In this document: positions 36,552 through 46,370 of the stretch, piece by piece
How positions within the stretch are numbered: position 1 is the stretch's first letter
How the letters are laid out: the number at the start of each line of letters is the position of its first letter
Assembly (NCBI RefSeq): GCF_014648175.1
Contig: NZ_BMQP01000014.1
Location: forward strand, 1-64,000
Source of the DNA: Planobispora rosea
GTDB taxonomy: Bacteria; Actinomycetota; Actinomycetes; Streptosporangiales; Streptosporangiaceae
Length of the DNA: 64,000 nt
Direction: 5' to 3'
Program-made: the position numbers and the translations under genes
Notes under the pieces: generated by a model
The model's input: the letters and a program-made list of their open reading frames with translations, nothing else
The model's database searches: none
Told to the model about the DNA's origin: nothing

Positions 36552-37639
36552 TGGGCGCGCGCATCCCCGCGTGGTCCAGTGGAAGGCTGGAGCGGCTGCT
36601 CGGCCTGGACCACCCGATCGTGCAGGGCCCCTTCGGCGGCGGCCTGTCGTCCGTCGCGCTGGCCGCGGCCGTGTCCGAGGCGGGCGGCCTGGGATCGTAC
36701 GGCGGGCACATCCTCTCCCCCGGTGAGCTCACCGGACTGGTGGCCGAGCTCAAGGCCGCGACCACCCGGCCGTTCGCCGTCAATCTCTGGGTCCCCCACC
36801 CCGGTGAGGAGAAGCTGCGGGCCGAACCGGCCGACGTCGACCGGCTCCGGCCCTACTTCGAGGAGCTCGGCCTCCCCGCGCCCGAGCCCGGCCGTCAGGC
36901 CGGGCAGGACTTCGACGAGCAGGTGGACGCGCTGCTCGCGGCCGGTCCCCCGGTGCTCAGCTTCGTCATGGGCGTCCCGCCCGCGCGGGTGCTCGCCGAG
37001 GCCCGCCGCCGGGGCATCGCGACGATCGGCACCGCGACGACCGTGGACGAGGCGATCGCCCTGGAACAGGCGGGGCTGGACGCCGTCGTGGCCTCCGGCA
37101 GCGACGCGGGCGGTCACCGGGGCGCCTTCCTGCGGCCCGTGGGCGAGTCGCTGGTCGGCACCTTCTCCCTCGTCCCGCAGGTCGCCGACGCCGTCTCCGT
37201 CCCGGTCATCGCCGCGGGCGGGATCGCCGACGGGCGCGGCGTCGCCGCGGCGGTCACGCTCGGCGCGCACGGCGTGCAGATCGGCACCGGTTTCCTGGCC
37301 ACCGAGGAGTCGGGGGCCAGCGCGCTGCACAAGGCCGCCCTGCACACCCCCGACGCCCGGGTCACCGTGCTCACCAGGCTGTTCTCCGGGCGCCTGGCCA
37401 GGGCGATCCCCAACCGGTTCGTCCGGGAGATGGCGGCCTCCGAGGCGGAGGTGCCGCCGTACCCGGTGCAGAACGCGCTGATGCTGGGACTGCGCCGGGA
37501 GGCGGCCCGGCGCGGCCTGGCCGACCTGGTGAACCTGTGGGCCGGTCAGGCGGCGCCGCTGACCGTGGCGGCCGGCGCCCGCGACTACGTCGGGCGGCTC
37601 CTGGCCGAGACGGGGGAGATCATGGGGGATCGCCGCTGA
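36551..37639 (+). CDS. Nitronate monooxygenase (2-nitropropane dioxygenase family)
   Basis: 362 residues. TIM-barrel FMN enzyme: DHPIVQGPFGGGLSSVALAA, SEAGGLGSYGGHILSP, VVASGSDAGGHRGAFL (the GGHRG phosphate-binding motif), IAAGGIADGRGVAAAV, HGVQIGTGFLATEES. It oxidises nitronates, toxic nitroalkane products. Coupled to the flavodoxin gene by TGATG, so both respond to the same TetR signal. An exact 17-base-arm terminator follows. Confidence 0.92.
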   Translation: MGARIPAWSSGRLERLLGLDHPIVQGPFGGGLSSVALAAAVSEAGGLGSYGGHILSPGELTGLVAELKAATTRPFAVNLWVPHPGEEKLRAEPADVDRLRPYFEELGLPAPEPGRQAGQDFDEQVDALLAAGPPVLSFVMGVPPARVLAEARRRGIATIGTATTVDEAIALEQAGLDAVVASGSDAGGHRGAFLRPVGESLVGTFSLVPQVADAVSVPVIAAGGIADGRGVAAAVTLGAHGVQIGTGFLATEESGASALHKAALHTPDARVTVLTRLFSGRLARAIPNRFVREMAASEAEVPPYPVQNALMLGLRREAARRGLADLVNLWAGQAAPLTVAAGARDYVGRLLAETGEIMGDRR

Positions 37640-37685
37640 CGCGCCCCCGGAGCGCCGGGCGTCACGGGGCTTTCCCCTGAACCTC

Positions 37686-37722
37686 ACTCCCTTCCTCCGG
37701 TGAGCCACCGGAGGAAGGGAGT
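37686..37722. terminator. Bidirectional terminator, 17-bp arms
   Basis: Exact arms 37686-37702 and 37706-37722 with a 3-base loop (AGC). The left arm starts ACTCCCTTCCTCC. It sits between two convergent genes, 46 bases after the nitronate monooxygenase and about 107 before the SDR stop, so it can end both transcripts. Confidence 0.8.
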
Positions 37723-37828
37723 CCGGTCACGCGGATGATCCGTACCGGAGCGGCCCTGCGACGGGCACCGGGGAGCCGAGGAGAGTACGGGGGCGGGTCC
37801 GGCGGCAGGCCGTACCCGCCCGGAGTCC

Positions 37829-38692
<864 letters not shown>

Positions 38693-38808
38693 GTCTGCGA
38701 GGTGCCCGCCCGCTCGCGCCTTTAACACCCCGCGGCCCACCGTGCGAAACGGCGCCGGACATCCACCGGTCTCCTCCTCGCCCGGCGCCGCCCGCACAGG
38801 CCCGGTCG

Positions 38809-39219
38809 TCAGCGCCGCTCCTGGATGCGGATCATGTTTCCCGCGGGGTCGCGGACGGCGCAGTCGCGGATCCCGTACGGCTGCTCGATCGGCTCCTGGA
38901 CGACCTCGGCATCGCCGGCCTGCAGTCTCTCGAAGGTGCCGTCGAGGTCGGCGGTGGCCAGGACGATGCCCGCGTAGGTGCCCTTGGCCATCATCTCGGC
39001 GATGGTACGGCGCTCGTCGTCGGTGATGCCGGGGTCGGCGACCGGCGGCTGCAGGACGATGGAGACGCCGGGCTGACCGGCGGGACCGACCGTGATCCAG
39101 CGCATCCCGTCGTATCCGACGTCGTCGCGGACCTCGAAGCCGAGGGCGTCGCGGTAGAAGGCCAGGGAGGCCTCCGGATCGTCGTGCGGCAGGAAGCTCG
39201 CGTGAATGGTGATGTCCAT
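38809..39219 (-). CDS. VOC (glyoxalase/bleomycin-resistance fold) family protein
   Basis: 136 residues from ATG 39219. VOC repeats: HASFLPHDDPEASLAFYRDA in the first half and AVRDPAGNMIRIQER in the second. A metal enzyme or binding protein acting on a small molecule; the substrate is unknown. It lies alone between SDR and the YchJ-type gene on the same strand. Confidence 0.88.
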   Translation of the reverse strand: MDITIHASFLPHDDPEASLAFYRDALGFEVRDDVGYDGMRWITVGPAGQPGVSIVLQPPVADPGITDDERRTIAEMMAKGTYAGIVLATADLDGTFERLQAGDAEVVQEPIEQPYGIRDCAVRDPAGNMIRIQERR

Positions 39220-39293
39220 GGTGATCAGGCTAGGCGCGGCTCCGGGTCCGGAGCTTCTCGATTCCTGACCGGTTCGCTCCCCTGATCGGGGTC

Positions 39294-39707
39294 CTACATC
39301 GCCCCCAGGTACACCCAGGCGCCGTCGTGCCGGACGAAGCGGCTGTGCTCGTCCATCTCCCCCGCCTTCCCGCGCTCCAGATAGTGGGCGCGGAACCGTA
39401 CGGTCCCCTCGGTGTGGATGACGCCGCCGCCGGTCCTCTCCAGGACCTCCAGCCGCACCCACCGCAGCGCCGGGTCGAGGTCGAGGCGGGGCGGGCGCGT
39501 CGTGGGATGCCAGGTGCGCAGGAGGTACTCGCCGTCGCCGACGGCGAAGGCGCTGAACCGCGAGCGCATGAGCAGCTCCGCGGTGGCCGCGGCGGCCTCC
39601 CCCCGGTGCAGCCGCCCGCAGCAGTCCCGGTACGGGGCGGGGAGCCCGCACGGGCACGAGGTGGTGAGGGCGGGCAGGGCCCGGGAGCGTGAACCGCGTC
39701 GCGACAT
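39294..39707 (-). CDS. YchJ-family (UPF0225) protein with SEC-C zinc motif
   Basis: 137 residues. A Cys-rich N-terminal motif CPCGLPAPYRDCCGRLH (SEC-C-like), then LMRSRFSAFAVGDGEYLLRTW and a conserved C-terminal SRFVRHDGAWVYLGA. The family is widespread but the role is unresolved; zinc binding at the N-terminus is inferred from the motif. Confidence 0.9.
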   Translation of the reverse strand: MSRRGSRSRALPALTTSCPCGLPAPYRDCCGRLHRGEAAAATAELLMRSRFSAFAVGDGEYLLRTWHPTTRPPRLDLDPALRWVRLEVLERTGGGVIHTEGTVRFRAHYLERGKAGEMDEHSRFVRHDGAWVYLGAM

Positions 39708-39721
39708 GCCCTCAATTGTGC

Positions 39722-39847
39722 CCCTCTGTGCAGGTCCCTCTGTGCAGGTCCCTCTGTGCAGACCCCTCTGTGCAGGCCCCTCCGTACGCGCCGGTTCAGG
39801 CCGCCCCCGTCCGGACCGTGCCCGTCCGGACCGCGCCCGTCCGGACG
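39722..39847. repeat. Two short tandem arrays between YchJ and RlmG-like genes
   Basis: First, a 14-base unit CCCTCTGTGCAGGT in four copies at 39722-39778 (third copy has one extra base). Second, a unit of about 15 bases GTCCGGACCGTGCCC in three copies at about 39809-39847. Both lie in the gap between the YchJ-type gene start and the RlmG-like stop and are not expected to be translated. Confidence 0.75.
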
Positions 39848-39860
39848 GGCCGCCGGGACG

Positions 39861-41144
39861 TCAGTTCTTGACCGCCCGCAGGATCACGAACTTCGGGTCG
39901 CTCGCGACGACCTCGCAGTTGCCGAAGATCCGGCGGAGCTTGACGTGGTATCCCAGGTGCCGGTTGCCGATCACCCACAGTTCGCCCCCGCGGCGCAGCG
40001 CGGCGCGCGATCCGGTGAACATGCGCCAGGCCGTCGCGTCGGTCGTGGCCCGGTGCGTGTGGAAGGGCGGGTTGTTCAGCACCAGGTCCACCGTCCCGGC
40101 CGGCACACCGGCCATGCCGTCCCCCACCCGGAACTCCGCCGTCCTCCGCTCGCCGGCGTTGGCCCGGAACGTGGCCTCGGCCGAGGCCACCGCCTGGTGG
40201 GATTCGTCGATGAACAGCACCTCGGCCTCGCCGTTGGCCAGCGCGGCCGCCGTCCCGACCACCCCGTTGCCGCAGCCCAGGTCCACCACGCGCTCCGGCC
40301 CGCGGCGCCGGGGAAGATTGCGCAGGAAGAATCCGGTGCCGATGTCGAGACGGTCGGCGCAGAAGACGCCGGCGTGATTGGTGACGGTCAGGCCGGCGGC
40401 CGCTCCGGCATCGGCGGGCAGCGTGTAGCTCCGCGGCCAGGGGTTGGGCGTCCGGGCGAGGCCGGGATCGGGCGAGCAGAAGATGAGCCGCGCCTTCTTC
40501 ACGGCCAGCGACGTCCTGGTCGGTCCGAGGATCCGCTCGAAGAGCCGGAGCGTCGAGGTGTGGATCTCGGTGACCATCCCCGTGCCGACGACGACGGTGC
40601 CCGCGTGCACGTGGGGCGCCAGGCGGTGCAGCTGGTCCTCCAGGAGCGCGAGCCCCTTGGGTACCCGGACCAGCAGCACGTCGATCCGGTCCGGCGGCGT
40701 GTCCCTGGTCGAGAGCAGCCGTACCGCGTCCGCGTCGATCCCGTTGCGCTTCAGGTTCGCCCGGGTCGCCTCCTGGGCGAGGAAGGAGTCGGTGACCTGC
40801 ACGGGGCGGTGATCGGCGAGTGCGGTGGCCAGAGCGCCCCACCGGTCGCCCACCACGACCACGGCGCCCGACAGATCCACCGGCCCGGCCACGGCGCCCG
40901 ACGGGTCCGCCGGCGCGCCGCCGGACCCCCGCAGGTGCCGGAGCAGGTATTCGTCGGCGGCGTCCCAGGCGCGGAACGGGTCGCGGGGGTCCTCGGGGAA
41001 GCGGGCGAGGTCGAACTCGCCCGTAGGCGTCGTCAGGCGGTTCGTCACACCCGGGGACGGTGACGCGGTCGCCCGGGCGCCGGGGCGACGCCGCTCCGGC
41101 GCCGGCGGCTCCGAGCCGGGCGGCACCGAAGTATCAGAAGTCAC
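39861..41144 (-). CDS. RsmC/RlmG-type 23S or 16S rRNA guanine-N2 methyltransferase
   Basis: 427 residues from GTG 41144. The N-terminal half is a degenerate methyltransferase-like domain; the C-terminal half has the SAM site RVVDLGCGNGVVGTAAALA and the catalytic NPPFHTHRA. The two-domain layout and length match RlmG/RsmC, which methylate a guanine N2 in rRNA. The first 60 residues are Pro/Ser/Ala-rich and probably disordered. Which rRNA base it modifies cannot be judged here. Confidence 0.85.
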   Translation of the reverse strand: MTSDTSVPPGSEPPAPERRRPGARATASPSPGVTNRLTTPTGEFDLARFPEDPRDPFRAWDAADEYLLRHLRGSGGAPADPSGAVAGPVDLSGAVVVVGDRWGALATALADHRPVQVTDSFLAQEATRANLKRNGIDADAVRLLSTRDTPPDRIDVLLVRVPKGLALLEDQLHRLAPHVHAGTVVVGTGMVTEIHTSTLRLFERILGPTRTSLAVKKARLIFCSPDPGLARTPNPWPRSYTLPADAGAAAGLTVTNHAGVFCADRLDIGTGFFLRNLPRRRGPERVVDLGCGNGVVGTAAALANGEAEVLFIDESHQAVASAEATFRANAGERRTAEFRVGDGMAGVPAGTVDLVLNNPPFHTHRATTDATAWRMFTGSRAALRRGGELWVIGNRHLGYHVKLRRIFGNCEVVASDPKFVILRAVKN

Positions 41145-41472
41145 CCACGCAGTTTACTTCCGGCAGCTCATCCCCCCTCACCACATGATCCCGGCCGTCC
41201 CCCGGGCGCCGCATGCCCCGAACCCCTCCCACCGGTACGGACTTTGCGGGGCCACGGTGATCCCGCGTCCCCTTCCCCTGGGGGCGGGCGGCCCTCCCGC
41301 CGCCCGCCGTGAGAGATCGGCATCCCCCTGCATCTACCTATCGCTTGCTTGGTTAAGGGGCTACTCTCGACGTGAGTCCCGCGCAGGAGCCTCGGCGGTG
41401 AACGCCTCGCCCCGCACGCCCCTGCCCGCGGACGGCGACGCCACCGCTGCCGATCACCGACCAGGAGGCTCC
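41145..41472. other. Intergenic region of about 330 bases
   Basis: Divergent gap between the RlmG-like and SDR genes. No gene-like frame or clear dyad. A moderately AT-rich segment (GCTTGCTTGGTTAAGGGGC, about 41344-41362) is the best promoter candidate, and AGGAGG at 41463-41468 is the SDR ribosome site. Confidence 0.4.
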
Positions 41473-42302
41473 ATGACCGGCACCACCCCCCGCTGACCGG
41501 CACGGCGGCGCTGGTCACCGGCGGCGGCAGCGGCATCGGACTGGCGTGCGCGCGGCGCCTGGCCGCCGACGGCGCCATCGTGACCATCTGCGGCCGGACC
41601 GAGGCGCGGCTGAAGGAGGCCGCCGAGACGATCGGCGCGCGCCACATCGTCACCGACGTCACCGACGAGGAGCAGGTCGCGGCGGCGGTGACGTTCGCCG
41701 CGGCACCCGCGCCGCTGCGCGCCGTCGTGCACAGCGCGGGCGGATCCACCTCGATCGGCCCCCTGCCGCACCTGGACACCGACGCCTGGCGGGCCACGCT
41801 GGAGCTGAACGCCACCGGCACGATGCTCACCCTCAAGCACGCCGCCCGCACCATGGCCCGAAACACCCCGCGGGGCGGTGCGTTCGTGGCCATCTCGTCG
41901 ATCGCGGCGTCCACCACGCACCGCTGGTTCGGCGCGTACGGCGTGTCGAAGGCCGCCGCGGACCATCTGGTGAAGCTGGGCGCCGACGAACTGGGCCCGG
42001 TGGGCGTGCGTGTCAACGGCATCCGGCCGGGCCTGGTCCGCACCGAGCTGGTCGCGGGCATCACCGCTCCCGGCCCCGTACTGGACGACTACCTGGCGTG
42101 CATGCCGCTGGGCCGGGTCGGCGAACCCGATGACGTCGCCGAGGCCGCCCGGTTCCTGGCCGGGCCCGAGTCGTCGTGGATCACCGGCCAGATCGTCAAC
42201 GTCGACGGCGGGCACCACCTGCGCCGCGGCCCCGACTACCGCGCGATGTTCGAGCCCATGTTCGGTGCCGACGCGCTGCGCGGAATGCCCCCCGAGGAGT
42301 GA
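41473..42302 (+). pseudogene. SDR-family dehydrogenase with a single-base frameshift at a C run
   Basis: ATG 41473 after AGGAGG opens a frame that stops after 7 codons (MTGTTPR then TGA). The SDR continues intact in another frame from 41493: LTGTAALVTGGGSGIGLA, HSAGGSTSIG, SSIAAS with Tyr-Lys in YGVSKAAAD, ending at 42302. Adding one C to the six C at 41486-41491 would join both parts into one normal SDR of about 276 residues beginning MTGTTPPLTGTAALVT. So the gene is either frameshifted, phase-variable or affected by a sequencing error. The rest is undamaged. Confidence 0.75.
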
Positions 42303-42385
42303 ACCCCTACTCCCCTTCCGGCGTGCCGTCCCTTCCGGCGTGCCGCTCGTGCCGTCAAGGGCCGGAGGCTCCGTCCGGATCCGTG

Positions 42386-43123
42386 CTACCGCATCTCCGC
42401 ACACCGGTGGCCCGGGGGCGGCGGGGTGATGTGGAGGCGGTCCAGGAGCATCGACAGGAGTTCGTCGGTGATCTGGTCGAGGGTGGCGTCGACCCAGCCG
42501 ACGGCCCAGTCGTGCATGAGGCCGTTGACGGCCCCGATGAACGCGGCGGCTGTGACGCGGTAGTCGCGGTCGGGGATGTGGCCGCGCTCGGCGGCGTCCC
42601 GGGCTTGTGCGCACAGGAAGTCGATCCAGCGGGCGCGGCGGTTCAGGCGCTGGCGGTCCAGGCGGGGGCTGACGCCGATGACCTCGACGAAGGCGATGCG
42701 GATGTGGCGGGGATCGGTGGTGGCTCCGGCGGCGTAGGCGCGGAACAGCCGGGTGTAGCGGTCGTAGGGCTCCAGGTGCCGCACCTGGGGCAGGATGTCC
42801 AGGACGGACCGCTCGGCGACGTCGTTGACGTGCAGGTGCAGTTCGGCCAGGAGGTCTTCCAGCGTGCGGAACTCCTCGTAGAACTGGCGGGTGGACAACT
42901 CGGCGGCCCGGCACACGTCGGCGATCCTGGTGGCGCGGTAGCCGGGCTCGGCGCCGAAGAGGTCCAGGCCCGCCCGGAGGAAGCGGGCGCGGCGCTCGGC
43001 CTGCCGTTCGCTCGCCGACCTGCCTCCGTACCGGCCGGCCGCCGGTGTGATTCTGCCCGCCACCGTGTCCTCCGCTCCGCGATGCACCGATTTTCTCCCA
43101 CCGGGGCTTGTGGCGCGGATCAC
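42386..43123 (-). CDS. TetR-family transcriptional regulator
   Basis: Up to 245 residues; the start is uncertain because the GTG at 43123 gives a long Arg/Gly-rich lead of about 45 residues. The HTH reads RARFLRAGLDLFGAEPGYRA through RIADVCRAAELSTRQFYEEF; the C-terminal domain includes GLMHDWAVGWVDATLDQI. The gene converges with the SDR and is divergent from the YVTN-propeller gene, with a short AT-rich dyad AATATAGATATT in the gap. Confidence 0.85.
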   Translation of the reverse strand: MIRATSPGGRKSVHRGAEDTVAGRITPAAGRYGGRSASERQAERRARFLRAGLDLFGAEPGYRATRIADVCRAAELSTRQFYEEFRTLEDLLAELHLHVNDVAERSVLDILPQVRHLEPYDRYTRLFRAYAAGATTDPRHIRIAFVEVIGVSPRLDRQRLNRRARWIDFLCAQARDAAERGHIPDRDYRVTAAAFIGAVNGLMHDWAVGWVDATLDQITDELLSMLLDRLHITPPPPGHRCAEMR

Positions 43124-43342
43124 AGGTATCTACTCTCAGGTAACAAGGTTTGAAAATATAGATATTCAGACTTGCCGGGCTCCGGCACACGGCCCGCAGC
43201 AGCTGCGGAACCGCCCGGCCGGCCACGCACGATCACTTCCTTCCATCCGCGTGAGCGTCTCCGGGCCCCTCACGCCGTCGCCGAGGCGCGGGGCCCGTTG
43301 CGCACTCCTTGCACCCCCCACCCCCCCCATGGAGGAATGACC

Positions 43343-44605
43343 ATGCATGCCTCTGCCTGTGCACGCTGGCGCAGATCCCTGCTCGGCGGTGCCGTGGCGG
43401 TCATGACGGCCGCCGGCACCGTCTGCGGCCTCACCCCCGGGCCCGCGAACGCCGCCCTCGCCCTGCAGGAGGTGATGCTGGTCGGCAACAACTGGGAAGG
43501 CGTCGCCGACGTCATCAAGCCGAGCGGCACTTTCGCCAGGATCGGCCGGATCAACCTCATCCCCGACAGGAACGAACGGCTGCGCGAGATCTACCTCAAC
43601 CCCATCCGGCTGGCCTTCTTCCTGGGCATCCGGGAGACCGTCGGCGAAGGCCACGACCAGTACATCGACGACATGTACTCCACCCCCGACGGCTCGGCCA
43701 TCGTCGTCTCCCGCCCCAGCTTCGCCGACGTGGCCGCCGTCGACACCGCCACCGGCAGGCTCAGGTGGCGCTTCCCGGTGTCGGGATTCCGCTCCGACCA
43801 CATGGCCGTCTCCCCGGACGGCACCCGCGTGGCCGTCTCGGCGTCCACCTCCAACACCGTCCACGTCCTGGACATCACCACCGGCCGGCAGATCGGCTCG
43901 TTCAAGACCGGCGACAAGCCGCACGAGAACGTCTTCGCCGACGGCGGCAGGCACCTGTGGAACATGTCGATCGGCGAGGTCAACAACGACTTCGACGATC
44001 CGTCGCAGGACTGGCTGAAGGGCGACCGCAAGATCACCGTCGTGGACGCCGCGACGTTCAGGAGGGTCAAGGTCATCGACATGCGGCCCCGGCTCGACGC
44101 CTTCGGCCGCAGGGACCTGTCCGACGCGGTCCGGCCCGTCGCCTTCACCCCCGACGAGTCCAGGTTGTATTTCCAGGTGTCCTTCTTCAACGGCTTCGTC
44201 GAGTACGACGTGGCCGCCGACAGGATTCTCCGGGTGAAGACCCTGCCCGAGAACCCCGACACCAGCGACGACCGCAGAACCTTCGTCAACGACTCCCGCC
44301 ACCACGGCATATCCATGAGCCCTGACGGCGCCAAACTGTGCGTCGCCGGCACGATGGACGACTACGCCACCATCGTGGACCGCGCCACCCTGCAGGAAGG
44401 GCCGCTGGTGGGTGCGGCCAAGCCCTACTGGGCCACCGTCAGCGGCGACGGCGCGGCCTGTGTGATCTCCGAGAGCGACGCCGACCAGGTCACCGCCATC
44501 GACTTCGCCACCGGCCGCAAGATCACCTCTATCCCCGTCGGGGATCATCCGCAGCGGATCCGCCTGGCCCGCCTGCCGGCCGGCTGGACCGGCACGACCG
44601 GTTGA
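43343..44605 (+). CDS. Exported YVTN-type beta-propeller protein
   Basis: 420 residues from ATG 43343, with GGAGGA 6 bases upstream; ATG 43337 directly abuts the ribosome site. A long signal peptide (WRRSLLGGAVAVMTAAGTVC) leads to repeated propeller blades such as VAAVDTATGRLRWRFPVSGF, VHVLDITTGRQIGSFKTG and ITVVDAATFRRVKVIDM, then AIDFATGRKITSIPVGDHPQ. Such proteins are usually binding or scaffold proteins outside the cell. No catalytic motif is visible. Confidence 0.85.
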   Translation: MHASACARWRRSLLGGAVAVMTAAGTVCGLTPGPANAALALQEVMLVGNNWEGVADVIKPSGTFARIGRINLIPDRNERLREIYLNPIRLAFFLGIRETVGEGHDQYIDDMYSTPDGSAIVVSRPSFADVAAVDTATGRLRWRFPVSGFRSDHMAVSPDGTRVAVSASTSNTVHVLDITTGRQIGSFKTGDKPHENVFADGGRHLWNMSIGEVNNDFDDPSQDWLKGDRKITVVDAATFRRVKVIDMRPRLDAFGRRDLSDAVRPVAFTPDESRLYFQVSFFNGFVEYDVAADRILRVKTLPENPDTSDDRRTFVNDSRHHGISMSPDGAKLCVAGTMDDYATIVDRATLQEGPLVGAAKPYWATVSGDGAACVISESDADQVTAIDFATGRKITSIPVGDHPQRIRLARLPAGWTGTTG

Positions 44606-44810
44606 TCGCCTGGTGCGGGCCGAGGCCGATGCCGTCCGGATGTGGAGCCGGTCGACTACCGCGTCGTCCGCGGCGTGAGGCCGCACAACCCGGCGCCCCG
44701 GCCGTACCGCCGGGGAACCGCGCGGGAAAGCCGGGGGCGGAGCCTCTGCCGCCGGTCCCGCCAGCCCGGGCGAGCGGCCTCCCCGCGCGGCGGCCGCACC
44801 GCGCGAACCC
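44606..44810. other. Convergent intergenic region without a clear element
   Basis: 205 bases between the propeller gene and the DUF4916 gene. Very GC-rich with weak GC stems only; I see no clear terminator or gene. Confidence 0.3.
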
Positions 44811-45347
44811 TCAGGGGAGGCGGCCGATGTGGGCGAGGGCCTGCTTCAGCAGGGTCCCCTGCCCACCGGTCATCTCCTTCTGCACCATGGGCGAGGCCGC
44901 CTCCTCCGGCGTGAACCAGACGAGGTCGAGGGCGTCCTGCCGGGGACGGCAGTCCCCCGCGACCGGGACGACGTAGGCCAGGGACACCGCGTGCTGCCGG
45001 GGGTCGTGGTAGGGCGTGACCCCCTGCGTCGGGAAGTACTCGGCGATGGTGAACGGCTGCGGAGAGGCCGGGACGCGGGGCAGCGCCACCGGGCCGAGGT
45101 CCTTCTCCAGGTGGCGCATGAGCGCGTCGCGGACGCGCTCATGGTGGAGCACCCGCCCGGACACGAGGGCGCGGCTCACCGTCCCGTCCGCCCCGATGCG
45201 CAGCAGCAGGCCGACATGCGTGACCACTCCGGTGTCATCAACCCGCACCGGCACGGCGTCGACGTAGAGGATCGGCATCCGGGCACGTGCCGACTCCAGC
45301 TCGTCAGGAGTCAGCCAGCCGGGACTGGTTTCGGTCATTTCGGTCAT
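44811..45347 (-). CDS. DUF4916 (NUDIX-like) family protein
   Basis: 178 residues. PGWLTPDELESARARMPILY, VGLLLRIGADG, ALVSGRVLHHERVRDALMRH, LEKDLGPVALPRVPASPQPF and FTIAEYFPTQG match DUF4916, a distant NUDIX-fold family in actinomycetes whose substrate is unknown. ATG 45347 overlaps the stop of the PrmC-like gene (TAATG), so the two are translated together. Confidence 0.85.
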   Translation of the reverse strand: MTEMTETSPGWLTPDELESARARMPILYVDAVPVRVDDTGVVTHVGLLLRIGADGTVSRALVSGRVLHHERVRDALMRHLEKDLGPVALPRVPASPQPFTIAEYFPTQGVTPYHDPRQHAVSLAYVVPVAGDCRPRQDALDLVWFTPEEAASPMVQKEMTGGQGTLLKQALAHIGRLP

Positions 45348-46228
45348 TAATCGATCGTACTTCCCGGCCGTTCGGATGGCACGATCGCTCCCTCCGCAAG
45401 AGCCCGGTTCTCCCGGGAATCGGGCCGGGTCCCGACGACGACGGTGGCGTGCGTTTCACCCGATACGGCCACCCTCGGGACCAGCCCGCCGCGCGCGACG
45501 CCGTCGGCGGCCCGCGTCGCCTGGTGCTCACCCGTCTCGACCAGCAGGACACCGTCCGGTGCCAGCCACAGCGCCGCCGCGGCGGCCACCCGCCGCACGA
45601 CGTCGAGCCCGTCCGCTCCCCCGTCGAGCGCCGTCCGCGGCTCGTGCACGCGGGCCTCCGCAGGCAGCAGCCGTACCTCCCCGCTGGGGACGTACGGCGC
45701 GCTGGCGACCAGCACGCCGACCCGGCCCCGCAGCGCGGCGGGGAGCGGCCCGTAGAGGTCGCCCTCGTACACCCGGCCGCCGGCCGCGGCGACGTTGCGG
45801 CGGGCGCACCGCACCGCCGCGGGGTCGATGTCGACGGCGTGCAGTTCCACCCGGCCCAGGGCCGCCGCCAGCGCGGCGCCCACCGCTCCCGAGCCGCAGC
45901 ACAGGTCGACGACGACGGTCCGGCCGCCGGTGGGGGCCGTGATCCGCCGGGCGAGGGTGGCGGCCTGGCGGACGAGGAACTCGGTGCGGCGGCGGGGGAC
46001 GAAGACCCCGGGGTCCACGGTCATCCGCAGGCCGCAGAACTCCGCCCAGCCGAGGACGTGTTCGAGGGGCAGGCCGGCGACGCGCCGGTCCAGCATGACG
46101 GCGAGGTCGGCCGGCGTCCGCGCCGTGGAGACGAGCAGGCGGGCCTCGTCCTCGGCGAAGACGCAACCGGCCGCCCGGAGCCTGGCGACGATCTCGGACC
46201 GGGACGGGGCCGGCGGGGAAAGCGACAT
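45347..46228 (-). CDS. PrmC-related N5-glutamine methyltransferase-like protein
   Basis: 293 residues. PrmC layout: helical N-terminus, then PLEHVLGWAEFCGLRMTVDP, the SAM site TVVVDLCCGSGAVGAALAAA and VGVLVASAPYVPSGEVRLLP. The catalytic NPPY is replaced by SAPY, as in the PrmC-related subfamily, so it may not act on release factors. It forms an overlapping pair with the DUF4916 gene. Confidence 0.85.
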   Translation of the reverse strand: MSLSPPAPSRSEIVARLRAAGCVFAEDEARLLVSTARTPADLAVMLDRRVAGLPLEHVLGWAEFCGLRMTVDPGVFVPRRRTEFLVRQAATLARRITAPTGGRTVVVDLCCGSGAVGAALAAALGRVELHAVDIDPAAVRCARRNVAAAGGRVYEGDLYGPLPAALRGRVGVLVASAPYVPSGEVRLLPAEARVHEPRTALDGGADGLDVVRRVAAAAALWLAPDGVLLVETGEHQATRAADGVARGGLVPRVAVSGETHATVVVGTRPDSRENRALAEGAIVPSERPGSTID

Positions 46229-46251
46229 GGGAACCCTTCGGAAACTGCCGA

Positions 46252-46309
46252 TGGGCGCTCCCGGGCGCTACGCGGGGCGGACCGCGCGGCCGCGAGGCGG
46301 GAGCGCCCA
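46252..46309 (-). terminator. Long-stem hairpin between Rrf2 and PrmC-like genes
   Basis: Exact 11-base arms TGGGCGCTCCC (46252-46262) and GGGAGCGCCCA (46299-46309) around a 36-base, itself GC-rich, loop. It follows the Rrf2 gene on the minus strand and may end the sulfur-import transcript; its near edge lies 24 bases before the PrmC-like start, so it may also shape that 5' leader. Confidence 0.45.
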
Positions 46310-46370
46310 GCCTGATCTGGCGGTAATGGGGCTCACCTCCTCGAAACGATCGCCGCTGGAGAGGGCCACA

